Source: Mya arenaria (taxonomy: Eukaryota; Mollusca; Bivalvia; Myida; Myidae). From it: DNA of 64,000 nt. Below are positions 33,441-46,737 of the stretch, one piece after another; positions within the stretch are counted from its first letter, which is position 1, and each line of letters opens with the position of its first letter. The stretch lies in the NCBI RefSeq assembly GCF_026914265.1, contig NC_069135.1:38080946-38144945 (forward strand), in the 5' to 3' direction. The translations under genes were made by a program, and so were the position numbers. A model generated the notes under the pieces. It was not told where the DNA came from. It saw only the letters and a program-made list of their open reading frames with translations, and ran no database searches.

Positions 33441-36400
33441 TAAGTCGATCTAATGGTCATACATCATTGACTCCATTCACTGCAAAGGTCCGTTAAATAT
33501 AACGAGCAATCCGATTAGCTTCACCGTTCTACGATCCAATTACGACCAGTATTGAATATCTACAAAAGTGATTTATTGGAGTGCAATGATTTCAACAGAT
33601 AACTGGGTCATACTCGGGTTAGAAATAACATACTTCCCTTCTCTAACGGTTCTGCATTACATATATATTACAACTCACTAAGTTAATACAAAAACGATGC
33701 AGGGTAAACAATTGATAAATTTTTACATCCAAAAATAGATTATTAAAACAATGGTTGCATTAATCAGTAAATATACGCGTAGATTTAATTTGACCTGAAT
33801 GTATAAGTCATAAAGGAATTACATTAAATGAGTTTGAGATTTATTTTACAATAACATTTTCTCAACGCCTGTTTAAATTTATATGAAATCACACAATGTA
33901 TGTTAACCATTAGACATAGTGTGGTTTTAATGTTCTACTTTGTGTTCAAAAACATATAAGACTAAAGGAGGATTTTTTAGCATTTCCTGTTCATAGATCA
34001 ATAATGTTTTATGTTTAATGCTTACTTTTATTTCAGTTTTTCCTGTTTGGCTATTTGCTTTTAGAATTGTTTCTACTTATGAACAAGCAATATGCTTTGC
34101 TCACCATAACTATTCGTTTTTATAATACAAAGGAATATGTAATTTAAAGGCACACATGTATGATACATTTCAATCAAAGACATTCTTTTTATTATATGAC
34201 TTCCGCTTGTATATATAGATTTATCAGTACAATTGATATTTTACTGTATCAATGAGTAAAAATATCAATTTGATACTTTTGACTGTTTTAAAATTTTAGT
34301 CCACTCTCCTATTCCATTTCCAAAATAGGTTCGCATACAAATTGGCGCGCTTTTCTGAAAAAATACAATAAACAGTCATTCCTATCCATTTTAAAACATA
34401 TTGAAAAAAATGTTGGTTTAAGAGTGAGATCGCACTATGTTTCATCTCGTGAACACCAAAAGTAAATATTTCACTCGTTGGTACAGCACTCGTGAAATAT
34501 ACCTTCTGGTGCTTACTCGGGGAAATATATAGAGGATATTTGACAAATTTTCTGTTTCTTTTATGCTTATTTTCGGAGTTGTATTAAAAAAATATTTATT
34601 TCTTAATTACCCCCTTTTTTGAAAAAGGTGTTATTTACGCCGCTACCCGTAGGGCGCCCCTCACGCAAAATTATAGCTGTCAACTTTTCTATTTCCGGTT
34701 TGTTGAGAAAAAGTTCTCTGCTATTCATTCTTATAGTTTATTATTCGCTCGTTTTTTAATGCAAAGCTTTTATGAACAGTAATCAATGAAGTTTTATAAA
34801 TGCACAGATGTTCCAAAATATAACGAAAACACTTTTATTTTAAGCGGGACATAAATACATAACCAAATAACTACGCCGCGATTTAATGAATGAAATTTGA
34901 AAGGTCAAATGTGTTAGCAAAACAAATGCGGATAATCATTGGATTATAAACATTTTTCTTAGTTTTAGAGTGTGTTTCATGTTACATGGATATTCAGTGA
35001 TCTTACGGTCAGAGACCAGTCTTTTTTGCTTGAAGACAGGTCGTTTTCAAGGTAATGATGAGGACCACGCTAGTTTGTTGACATATTTTGAGGCGTGGGT
35101 GGGGTAAAAAATGTCAGATTATCTGCAAATTGTTGTGTGAATTTTCCGGGAAGCTCGTTTTACTTATTACAACAACAAACAGTTCGAAATACATGTGAAC
35201 GATGATATATTGTCGTCGGTAACATTCTTTTTTATGTTCAAACAGTTGTTTTCGTCTGTAATTTGTTTGGTATGAAAGCAAATGTTCGAACATTCAGCTT
35301 CAAGATCAAGAAAACTTTAGAAAAACGGGATAACCAGTGTAAACGGTGAGTTGTTAATTTCTAAATATATATTTATTTAAATTTATAAAACATTTCTTTA
35401 AATTTGCCAACATTTTCTGGTTCAAAGTGAATTTTTCTGTTTTGATCAAGGGGGAGATGCTACATAGGATTTTAAAAGTAGTTCTAAAAGTTGATATTTT
35501 CACTTCTTATTTTGCAGTGAAAATATCAAATTGACATTTTCACTGCTGTTATTTCACTGATAAAACCCCATATTTTACCGAAAAGCATGGAAGAAACAAC
35601 GATCTTGAACTGAAACAACTAAATATCCTCTATATTATTTTCTTTTTAGATTGTTTCGGATAGCCTTTATTCAGGTGACATTTGGTTTTACTTTTGATCT
35701 GTTTTAATCTGTTAGAAATGTTTGCTTTTAATTTTTTGTCTTATTCAACCAATAAAACACCATGATCAAACGCTTTGACATTCTGCTCGATATCACAAAA
35801 CAGAACGGAACATTTATTCAGATACAATCGAGCCCTGTTGGCTGGAACTTCCTCGAGCCTCGGAAAATTCGAGCCAATCGGCAATGCTTACCTACAATAT
35901 AACGAAGTCGGCTCTTAAATCCAGTTCGAGCCTACGAGGAATTCGAGCCAAGTGATTTCGAGCCAACAGGGTTCGACTGTTCAAGAATATACAGCCTATG
36001 ATCATCAAAACAATCATCATTCCATGCACAGCCGCATAGATAAATTATCGATATAAAAATATTGGTGTTAAATTTTTTGTTTTTGTTTTTAATGAATTTT
36101 ACACGTTTCAGTTAAAGACAGTCTGGTATATTTTTGGAAGAGTTGTGACCATTATAATACTTCAATTTGTCAGAAATGTCAGAAGCGTAGGTAAAGATGA
36201 TTTTTAAACGTGTATCATGTATTCTCGACATCTGTAGTGAATCTATTCATCGTCACTTTAAAGGGACTAGACACCAGATGGTCAAAAATCAGCAAATACA
36301 GTATTTCCCCAAAACAAGCGAACAAAATCAATACGAGCTAGAATGAAACAGATAAAAACCATGTTGCCACTGTCTCAGCTGAGTTTACCCGTTCGAAAAT

Positions 36401-37139
36401 AGAGCACACGCGATTAGTACAGATACGTGTTTATATATCGACGCTTTTTTTGGGTTTACTGGTATATACGGTGTGGACGAACGCAATAAATGTTGAATTG
36501 GGAAAATACGCTAAAATTTGAGAAAGGTACGTGTGTCGTAAGCTATGTGATAAATCAGAAAGTAAAATTCAATGCGCTGTATACAACAATATGAATTTTA
36601 TGTAACATTTTTGAAAATGTTTTTTCTTGCAATTGTATCATCTGGTGCTTAGTCCCTTTAAGTGGACATTACTACGGCCAACACAACTTGTGACTCTAAA
36701 CACGGTTTAATTTAAAATGTTTAACTACTGGGCTTATCCCTGTAGTTTTCATTCTTTTATTTAAAATATAACCTTGCATTAGATTTCTCAATATAAGGTT
36801 AAAATGAGCTTTATCATTTTAAGTTATGAAGTTTAATCAACCTGCCATGATAAAGTACTTCCTTATCTAGAGGTAAGATAATATTGATGCCAGTGTCTTG
36901 AAACGTTGATATTCCCCGGGCATTCCGCTTGTTAATTTATGAATGTAGTGCAGTTTTATTTAGCAATCACTGCACTCCAAGTAAGGCCAAATAACTATTG
37001 CGTGGTTAGGGTTACATCTTGTCATTTATCAATAGACAGTTATGGAGGGTAGGTACTGTTTTATTATACGGCTTTATGTATGAACGTTATTGTCACTATT
37101 GGGGAATGGCGTAAAAGCGAACTTTAATATAAAGCTTTA
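33441..37139. other. Cassette spacer homologous to 9720-12045
   Basis: No gene. Shared landmarks: 'tcactgcaaaggtccgtt' (33478), 'attctgctcgat' (35780) and 'gacaccagatggtc' (36270). A 'ttcgagcc' foldback element is at 35825-35976. At 36508-36520 the paralogous site of the 54903-56769 transposon is empty. Confidence 0.6.
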
Positions 37140-37181
<42 letters not shown>

Positions 37182-37285
37182 GCACGCACGCACGCACACA
37201 CACACGCACACACACCCATACACACGCACGCGCGCACTCACGCACGCACTCACACACGCACAGAAACACACTCACACACACACAT
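37140..37285. repeat. CA/CG-rich microsatellite
   Basis: Impure (ca)n with gcac runs, same cassette position as 12048-12181. Confidence 0.95.
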
Positions 37286-37309
37286 TATTCAATGTTGATT
37301 TGTCATACT

Positions 37310-37710
37310 TACATGTTAGTCAGACGTAATTGTATGTAAGTTAGACATTAAAGCATATCAGTTAGACAAATAACATATTTTTGGGACAAAGTTTCTTGTC
37401 AGTAAGACATGCGGATATGTCAGTTAGACATGATAACATGCTAGTTAGACATAATAACATTTCAGATACAAATAATCATATTTCGGTTAGACAAAATAAC
37501 ATGCTGGTTATGCATAATAACATCATGTCAGTCTGTCATAATAGCATGTCACTTATGTACGAATAATGACATGTCGGTTAGACATGATAGCATGGCAACA
37601 TGTCTGTAAGACATAATAACATGTCAGTTTGACACAATAAAATGCCAGTTAAACACAATAGCATGTCAACTACACATAAAGCATAAGATATTAGAACATA
37701 TGACAGTTCT
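37310..37710. repeat. Diverged 21-bp minisatellite
   Basis: Units like 'catgtcagttagacataata'. Probably related to the 21-bp array at 58553-59060 by position and by the 'gacataataacatg' core. Confidence 0.8.
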
Positions 37711-37779
37711 GACGTTCCATTAAATGTTATGTCCGTGACAGATATAACACAAATGTATCAATAAATATAATGTCCGTGA

Positions 37780-38112
37780 CAGTTCATTTTTTCTGGAAGT
37801 CACAACAGCTTTTAGGAAGAAATATATGATTTCAGAAGTGGCACATGATTTCCGGAAGCGACATATGATTTCAGGACGGATCACTTGATTTCTGGACAGC
37901 AAATATGATTTGCGTAGTAGATACATGATTTCAGGAAGGGGCACATGGTTTCAGGAAGAAACACATCAGTTTAGGAAGGGACACATGATTACAGAAGGGG
38001 ACACATAATTTCAGGAGGGGACACATAATTTCAGGAAGGGACACATGATTTCATGAGGGGACACATGATTTCAGACAGAGACACATGTTTTTAGGAAGGA
38101 ACACATGATTAC
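37780..38112. repeat. Short 20-bp minisatellite
   Basis: About 16 units of the 'gatttcaggaagggacacat' family. Its order relative to the CA repeat is swapped compared with the 6440-9312 copy, which indicates rearrangement in this cassette. Confidence 0.85.
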
Positions 38113-38884
38113 GAACAATGTATTGTATTTATATATAGGCGTGTCGCAGTATTTCGGATTATGCCATTTCAATGAATAATTAAAAACAAAACAAGAATGA
38201 TTTCTGAAAAATTCAAGCTTTATTTTTCATTTATTTTAACTTAAATTATTTTTTTATAGCTTCACTCTCAAAGGTTGACTGTTTTGACATTGTTTTTGTT
38301 ATTTTGTTGTATGTCCATACATAAATAATAAAAACACTGATGAATTTATTTGAATTTGCAATTTTAAGAAATCAACTAAAGTAAGGAGATGATTGATTCC
38401 AACAGAACTGGTCATTCTCTGGCTTAAAATAACATACTCCCTTTCTCTTACGACCCTTCTTCAGTATGTTTTACATATACATTTACAACTCACGTATTTA
38501 TCTAAAACTAAATCACGATAAACAGCTCATCAATCTAAATGTCCAAAATTAATTTATTATAAAAAGGTTGCATTAATCACTGGCACCGGATTTTTAAACT
38601 CATTTTTTTTTAAATCTTATAATTCCGAACTAAATATTATAGTTACGAAAAGGAGAAAAATATTTTTTTTTATAAATATGCACTTTGTACTGTATATTAT
38701 TCCATACCTAATTTATACGTCCAATCGTAGACGCTATTTTGAACCACGTGGCCGTAAAATATATTTCCGTATTGGGACGCACGCGCGTACAAAAATCCCA
38801 TATTTGTTCCGTATTGTACGAATTACAGGTCCCATGTTAAACTTATGGTAAAGACCGAAACCCGTGAAAAGGTTCCGAATGAAA

Positions 38885-38967
<83 letters not shown>

Positions 38968-39199
38968 ATATCATTATTATATTTGATCTGACAAGTATGT
39001 TTAGGTCAAGAAGGAATTACATTCAATAGCTTTAAGATTTATGTTTAAATAACATTTTCGCAACGCCTGTTTAAATTTATGAACACATTTGAAATCACAC
39101 ATTGTGTGGTGACAGTTAGACGTTGTGTGGTCCTAAGGTACTACTTTGTGTTCAAAAACATACAATTCGGAGTTTGTTTGTATTTCTGTGGATGGCTCA
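38113..39199. other. AT-rich spacer
   Basis: No gene. 38135-38300 matches 9340-9480 and 52510-52680 ('tcgcagtatttcgg', 'tagcttcactctcaaagg'). Confidence 0.5.
38889..38966. repeat. (ATT)n microsatellite
   Basis: About 26 units of att with one 'attg' interruption. Confidence 0.95.
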
Positions 39200-39630
39200 A
39201 GACCACAGTTATCTGCCCCCCGGTGACCAAGATCCGGATGTGAATACAGACAAAAGAGTGCTTGTGTTCAAGTATCAATATTTTATTAAAATTAAATGAA
39301 AAAGAAGCAAAAAATGCAGAGAACTTGACTGAATTTGACACTCTATTGCAGAAATTGATAGTTTTCAGTGTAAATATTGGAAAAATCATAGCTTGTGGAA
39401 GTCTAAAAATTAGTTGTTTGTAGCCGATTGACTCCTTGGCGGAAGGGTTATGTATTTGACTCAATTTTGACAGTCGGGTCAATGGCCAATATGGTGTTTT
39501 CTTGTGATTATGCTTTGTGTCTTGAATTGTTCTAAAGATGCCATGTCCTTGTATTTCAATTGGGATGTGTATAAAGTCAAAAGCCAGGTTAGTGTCTATA
39601 TGAAACATATGGTAAAAATAACTGTGGTCT
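39200..39630 (-). mobile_element. 431-bp inverted-repeat element with an open frame
   Basis: A perfect 13-bp inverted repeat, agaccacagttat at 39200-39212 and its complement at 39618-39630, bounds the segment. On the minus strand 155 codons are open (39608-39141), running slightly past the element's left end. The product is not recognised; it has no clear domain and could be chance. Likely a small DNA element. Confidence 0.4.
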
Positions 39631-41260
39631 CACGCCGGATAACCATCGCGATTCAATCTTTATGAATGCCATGCACGAGATAAAACGGTAGTATTAGAAT
39701 GTCAGGACGGTGCCGTTGACCAAATCTGCGACATTCGCTCCCGAAGAGGAATCTACAACCAGGCTATTAGAAAGGTATATGTGAATCACACCAATCTAGT
39801 ATATTTATTGATCTTTTACATATTTTCGAAATGCTATTACTGTGCACAATAACATATTTTAACCGAATACAATATATTAATTTCAGTATTTATATAATCT
39901 GGCAAACAACTGTTTATTAAGATTAATAAAAAGAGATGCAAAGTTGTTGTGTTTCTAAACAAAATAATAAACACGATTATAATTGAGATTGGTGTAGCTT
40001 TTTTAACAAGTGTGTGTGCAGTATTAATATGAACATATGGACTGACTTATCCCTGAATCCGTGCCACCCTGTACCTAAATACAAATATAAAGAACTACAT
40101 TACCAGTTTTTGGTCCATTATGTTGATCATTTTATTTCTTTTGATGATTTACTGAAACAAAACGAAGCATAAATATATATAAAAAAATATATATGGTATA
40201 TTCGACCGAACAGTTATTTAAAGGCTAGATTATTCCGCTAGTGTCTCGGCTTGGGGCTTGAATCTTTAAATTAGAGGTCACCGCCTATAAAAAAGTTTAT
40301 ATATGATATCATCCTACTCCACCTTTATTTGATAAAACGTAAGTCGTAAAATTGCATACTTTTTATAGTTATGTATCTTGCAATTTTATACACTACCCAG
40401 TCTTTTTCCACCGTAAACTTGAAAAAGCCAATGTTTTTGAAAGAATACACTGGTTGGTATCCGCTTTCCAAGTTGTTCACCTTAACCCCAGTTCCCTGTT
40501 GGCACGAAAAACAACAACGCCCATTGTTTTATTGCCATTTCCTAAAACATTGTTATATATAATAACCTTAAATATTCAGACCCAAATACAGACCTTAATC
40601 ACACATGTTATCAATGATAAACATATCCGCTTATCTATATTGCAAGGTTTGATGTTTGTGAACTTCATGCCTTCGTGACGAAAAAATATTTTTTTTTGTC
40701 ATTGTAGTATTTACTAGGGTTGAGACGATACGGTTTACAAAACGCATCGGTATGACTAACTACACGCCGATATGATAATTACCCCTGTTGGGGTCACGAA
40801 ACACTGGAAATAGTGTTATTTTTTTTGTAAGTCGGTCGATTCACTATCGAATACACAGGAATATTATTTAGATGTCTCTGACCTCATAACTCTGCTATCT
40901 CCGGCAAGCTCGGGATAGGCAATCGTGGGTATTCGGCAGTTTGCGAAAAGCTTGGGATATTGTTCGTTCCGAGTGTAGGAACCCCAAACAAAACGGGTCT
41001 TCATCGCTGCATGTTTAAAAATATAGTTTATGGTTTATAGTTATAGATTCGGGAAAAAGTATTGTTAACTAAGCACAGTTGTAACAACGCTAATCATTTG
41101 GATATCGAGTTAAATGTCAGTGTTCAAATTGATCAAACTATTGGATTTCTTCTTATCAGCTCCGCTCAAAAAATACTTCCTAGTTACAAAATAAACAGAA
41201 GGGACGGAATGGAAACTAATGACACTAGTCAGCGAGTCTTTTTCAAACACAAGAGAGAAA
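39631..41260. other. 5' flank of TRIM gene 3
   Basis: No gene. 39726-39775 ('ctgcgacattcgctcccgaa') matches 48225-48275 upstream of gene 4. 40896-40965 holds one 'ctatctccggcaagctcggg' block, and 41145-41200 the promoter-like 'cttatcagctccgct'/'acaaaataaacag'. Unlike genes 1, 2 and 5 there is one promoter copy only. Confidence 0.5.
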
Positions 41261-43144
41261 ATGGCATCCAATTTTGAGCCATCCATTCAGAGTTGCTGTG
41301 ACTTCATCTATGATTTTTCCTGCTCGCCGTGTGAAGAGAACGGATTCAACACAGAAGCTCACCATTATTGTACTCAATGCACAAAATATTACTGCGAGAA
41401 CTGTGTTTCAAAACATAACGGATTATATCAGAAGCACGCGGTGCTTGGACGGGAGGACGTGAAGAAATGGGAGGCAGCCCCAGGGGTGGTGGACAGCCTG
41501 ATGAGATGCGTGAGGCACAATGGTGAGGAGCTGAAGTTGGTTTGTGGTGACCATGACCAGCTATGTTGTCAGATCTGCGTCGCCGTGGAACATAGGTAAG
41601 TACGAAAAAGTTAAATTTTAAACGTTATCTTGTAGATACAAAACGGTAAATAATCCATACGTACGTGCTTCAAGCATCAACTCATTTTCTAAAACATTGT
41701 CCAATATAAGCCAGGCCAAATACACATTATGCACTTTTCATAACCGTTTCACGACTCCTTTTTCAGAAATTGCTCCAAAATCCAACATATTCCAGATGTA
41801 GCTAAAGGTATTCAGGGGAATGTTAAGTTCCAGCAAATTACAAAGATGATGGCTGAAGTTCAAGAGCGACTCGAGAAGATGAAAGAATCTCACGTGAAAA
41901 ATACGACATCACTGAAAAGAACGCGGTCAGCCATTTCTGATGAAATTAAAACCAAACGTAATAAGATCAACACAATCCTAGACAATATTGAGAAGACAAC
42001 ATTAGGAAACTTGGAAGAAATGATAACTGAACTTGACGAATCTTTGAAGACTGATATCAAAACTTGCACTCAAATGAATATCCAACTACAACATATGATT
42101 GACACTTTTCAAATGAAAGCAGAATCAAGCGAGTCCAAGTCATACATTGCCTACAGAAAGAGCCAGGATTTTATTTCACAGGCAAATTATCATCTTCGAG
42201 GCAAGTCAGTCATTGAGAGTTTCAATGTTACATTTCAGGAAAACTACCTTATTGAAGAACTTCTATCCTTAATAAAAATATTTGGAAAACAAACATTAAT
42301 AGCGAAACAGCCAGAAGGTCCACTTACCGATTTAAACCACGTCTTCAATATTGCAGAGAAAAAGGAATACAACGTGAAGATGAACGACGAAGGACATTGT
42401 TTTATCCATGGCGTATGTGAAATGCCTAGTGGAGAGTTTGTTATAGCAGACAAAATGAATTGCAAGGTAAAGCTTCTGGACAAGGAGTGTAGAGTGCTCG
42501 ACCACTGTGATGTCCCGGCTTATCCATCGCACGTATGCCATATAGATGGGAATGAAGTAGCCGTTTGTCATAGTTCATATGATGACGAACATGAAATTCA
42601 TTTCATTAAAGCTACGAACGGGAAACTAGTAACAACGAGGAAGTTAAGTTTCAAACATAGATGTTATGCCGCAGCCTATCATGGTGGCCTGCTTTATGTA
42701 TCATCTGGTTACGCCCTGTACGTGTACACGATGTCGGGACAGAAGGTGAAGAAGCTGTACAAGGACACGGATGGGGACAAAACGGTGGTGAAATTTGTCC
42801 TCAGTAACGACGGGAAAACAATTTACATAACAAACAAGGATGCACATCAATTGATCACCCTTGACAACAACGGCAACAAGTTGGCCTCAATCACTGACCC
42901 TGACATGAAAAAACCTACCGGAGTACACGTGACACCTGCTGGACACGTGTTCGTGTGCTGCTATGACTCCGGCATAGTGATGCAGGTTGACACGGGACTG
43001 CAAGTCGGGAAGGCAAAGTTGATCACACTGGCAAGGGAAAAAGATGGACTTGAAAGTCCGAGAGATATATACTTCAGCACTCACACTTCCTCTCTGGTTG
43101 TCGGTGGGTACAAAGACACCCTTCTTGTTTTCAAGATAATCTAA
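41261..43144 (+). CDS. RING-less TRIM-like protein, gene 3 (570 aa)
   Basis: Exons 41261-41595 and 41767-43144 join in the family phase. The intron is only 171 bp because it lacks the MITE-like insertions found in the other copies, and may be close to the ancestral intron. Start MASNFEPSIQSCCDFIYDFS. B-box 1 (CSPCEENGFNTEAHHYCTQC, YYCENC) and B-box 2 (RCVRHNGEELKLVCGDHDQL, CCQIC, then H residues including IQHIPDV) are complete. The coiled coil and the propeller (from about residue 320) follow. It is the most diverged intact copy: the propeller has a longer loop (CHSSYDDEHEIHFI) and an extra DTGLQVGKAKL stretch near the end. The second blade region reads GVCEMPSGEFVIADKMNCKV. Role as for gene 1. 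Confidence 0.85.
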
Positions 43145-43559
43145 TACTGTAAACAAACAATGCCCACTTTGGCACTATCTTACAGTTCTTCCATATTGTT
43201 GCAAAGTTTATTGCAGTTTGGTCATATATAATTGCTATGTTTTGACAACCGACTATATGAAATATGATATGAATCCATGTATTGTGTGAGTATTTATTTG
43301 TTCAGTAATGTCATTGAATATTTATTCAGAAACACTTCATTTAAAACGATAAAATTGTTCAGAGGCTATGATTAAATTTGGAAGTATTTAAATGACATAC
43401 ACCATTTATAACATTATGCACTGAAGGTAAACATAAAACGTTGCACCTAAAATAATGAATTTTTATTATAGCCTGAAACAGATTAGCAGATCAATAGTGT
43501 ATTTCTTTCCTCTTGTAGTTTTTATCTTCTATTTGTAAAACCTTGAAAGAAAAGAACCA

Positions 43560-43565
43560 AATAAA
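43560..43565 (+). terminator. Poly(A) signal of TRIM gene 3
   Basis: AATAAA 416 nt after the stop in 'gaaccaaataaacag'. Confidence 0.55.
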
Positions 43566-43914
43566 CAGATGAGTGATGATCGAAACGAAAGGTTTTTATC
43601 TTTATCACAACTAGATCTGTCTTCATATAATAGATTGGCATTTATTATGCACAGAAAACAAGCTTGTTGATTTAATCGGTATACGTAAGGCAAACATCAA
43701 CTTGCCTTATTCACACACTTAAATCACTTGCAACCGAATTATGAATAAAGCAATCTCAATGGTAGTTATAGGATCCAAATGAAACGAATCAAACTCCTCT
43801 TTTGGAAAAAGTTAAATAGATTTTGAGCGTTTAATAAAAACCTATCTGATAAATAATTCATCCAGAGAGCACATACCGGAAGCACAAAATACATCTGAAG
43901 TAATACAATGGCAT
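43566..43914. other. AT-rich 3' flank of gene 3
   Basis: No gene seen. Confidence 0.6.
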
Positions 43915-44285
43915 CGAAAGTATTGGTTGGATTGAGACTTACGACTCATATTTAACATCGACCCTCTCGGTTAGATTGAGTCTTTACCCTTACGTTGTCA
44001 AATCGACAATCTTGCTTGGATAGAAATTTAAATCCCACGTTATAACATAGACATTTTCCGTTGGATTGAGACTCACAACTCGCCTTTAACATTGACAGTC
44101 TCGGTTTGATTGAGACTTACATCTTACGTTTAGACTGAGTCTTAAATCCCACTATATAGCATCAACAGTCTAATTTAGATTGAGACGTACATCTGACGTA
44201 TGCCTTCGATCATCGACGCTCTCGGTTTAATTGACACTTACATACCACGGATAGCATTGACAGTCTTAGTTCGAGTACAGCTGTT
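43915..44285. repeat. 44-bp minisatellite downstream of TRIM gene 3
   Basis: Eight or so diverged units ('ttggattgagacttacgact', 'cgaccctctcggttagattg'). Same position relative to the gene as in the other copies. Confidence 0.8.
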
Positions 44286-45327
44286 CATTGACTTAAATGG
44301 TATATGTTTCTCCGCCCAAATTTGAACCTGAATGCAGTCTTTCTTTTTTTAATACAGAGACATATAAAACGCTGAAAGGACTAAACTTAAATATCATAAG
44401 TAACAGCAACGTTCAATACAAACAAGTTAGAAATGTAAGCATGCGCTGCTGGAGACATTTTATATAATCAGTTTGTGTAAAGCTAGTATTTGCAATGAAC
44501 TTACTTTAGGTAACTCTACCACAAAGATGCGTTACTGTTATTTGCTTTTTCATTTTTGAAGCACACTGAAATATTGGATATGATGCTTATGTCCGGCCAC
44601 TAGCACTGCCATGACAATTACTCCTATATGGAAACTGAGTATCCCTTGGAGCGATCCTCGCAAGATTCGCAATGCAGCGGAACAGACAAATCACCGACTT
44701 TTATCTGAATCTCAAAATAACGTGGCTGTATTTTAAGCGAAAGAAATTAAATGGATTGAGTAGAAAGCAACGAACACATTGCTGTAGAGCTTGACACGCG
44801 CTCTGAATGACATGAAGGCTCTATTGATCTTACTGACGATTGTGATTTTGACACATGATGCTCTCGGAATAAGTTGACACAATTCAAAAGTACCTTGACT
44901 TACCCCAAGACGGGCCTTGTAATGGATCAACACTTGACAATCTCTTTCCCTGTTTAGTGTTTAAATAGAACATATTTGTTAAATTTCGTCGTCCGATGGC
45001 AATATATTTCATTGAGACACCAGGAAGAAATATTTGTTGCGCAGGCAAGAGGATTACACTTTTTTTTTTTATATAAGTCATGTGAGAATGATTTATTTGA
45101 AGTGTTTTAATATGCTTGCGAGATGTTTTTAAAAACGACTAAAATATATACTTGTGATATTTTACTTTATTCAATGAAAATATATTTGGGACATTCTATT
45201 TTATTAGAAAATACAAACAACTGTTCTAGCATAAAACTTTACTTTTGTACTTTGTTATGCATATAAGGATCCTTATAGATTAACGCAATTGCTTAGTTTT
45301 ATCATCCAAAAATTGTTTAATTTTCAG
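44286..45327. other. Spacer without recognised gene
   Basis: AT-rich; two short minus frames near 44733-45081 show no domain. Confidence 0.5.
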
Positions 45328-45711
45328 AAAACGGTATCTAATAATAAATAGTGCAATGCTATAAATAACAATAGCAAAAACAGAAAAGTAGCTGTGCTAG
45401 AAATATAATCGGAGATATATATATGTAGATTCACGTATACGAATTAAATACATAAGTTCACGTATACTTACCAGTTAGACAAGTTCACGTTTACATATCA
45501 ATTAGACAAGTTCACTTATAGGTACCAATTAGACAAGTTCACGTTAACGTATCAATTAGACAAGTTCACATATACAGATCAATAAGACAAAGTCACAAAT
45601 ACGTATCAGTTTTACAGGTTCACCGTCTAGTGTCATTGACGTCAACGTCATTTCGAATAAGACGTAAGTACGGTCTGTGTCTCTACTGAAGTGTCTGTTG
45701 GGTTTCGACAT
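45328..45711. repeat. Direct repeat, left copy (about 385 bp)
   Basis: From 'gaaaacggtatctaataata' to 'gttgggtttcgacatt'. Contains seven to eight units of the 27-bp 'caagttcacgtatac' minisatellite. Nearly identical to 45984-46368, with about four differences by eye. Confidence 0.85.
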
Positions 45712-45983
45712 TAGTGGACACTTCAATTGAATTTAATTGAATCAAAAGAAAACAGAAACACTGCAATATTATTATATTTACTTACATAAACATAAATTTT
45801 TATTTTGCTCTGGACATTTCAATTACTAAAGGAGGCAACAACTCTTGACTGATGAGCTGATTATCGCGCCTGACCAGTATATGACATAAATATACAGAAC
45901 GATATTATTAATAAATTTGATAAAATTCTTACCTAAGAATCATTTCTGCGAAAATATTTTGAAATCGGGCCTCTAACTAGGGG

Positions 45984-46368
45984 AAAACGGTATCTAATAA
46001 TAAATAGTGCAATGCTATAAATAACAATAGCAAAAACAGAAAATTAGCTGTGTTAGAAATATAATCGGAGATATATATATGTAGATTCACGTATACAAAT
46101 TAAATACATAAGTTCACGTATACTTACCAGTTAGACAAGTTCACGTTTACATATCAATTAGACAAGTTCACTTATAGGTACCAATTAGACAAGTTCACGT
46201 TAACGTATCAATTAGACAAGTTCACATATACAGATCAATAAGACAAAGTCACAAATACGTATCAGTTTTACAGGTTCACCGTCTAGTGTCATTGACGTCA
46301 ACGTCATTTCAAATAAGACGTAAGTACGGTCTGTGTCTCTACTGAAGTGTCTGTTGGGTTTCGACATT
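45984..46368. repeat. Direct repeat, right copy (about 385 bp)
   Basis: Same sequence as 45328-45711, offset about 655 bp. The spacer between the copies (45712-45983) is AT-rich and non-coding. This is a recent local duplication. Confidence 0.85.
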
Positions 46369-46737
46369 GTGGCTTTAAACAGAGTCCTTGTAAATTGTTT
46401 GGCTATTGCGCAATTTCATTATTAATGAAAAGTTAAACCTTATCTTTTTCAGGTCAACGTTTGATAGAAGCAACGTATCCCACCACCTTAAACTACAAAG
46501 CATAGTGTGTCTTAATGTTGGAATACCGGCATACACAAAATAAAAATAAAATATTTGCTATAATACCTTTCGACTACCTTGGTTGAGAAACTATTCTTCC
46601 CTTTGAACGTAATAATATATTGTAGAAATATGTCTTGTTAACGATTTACAATGGCTTTCTTTTTAAATGTCTTTAGATTGACCAAAAATAAAAACATATA
46701 AGTATCTTCCATGATCGAGGGTGTAAGATCGGTTCAT
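46369..46737. other. AT-rich spacer
   Basis: No gene or recognised element. Confidence 0.5.

Noticed and set aside
45328-46368. LTR-type element from the paired direct repeats
   Set aside because: Only 272 bp lie between them, without coding or priming sites; the repeats are largely minisatellite. A local tandem duplication fits better.
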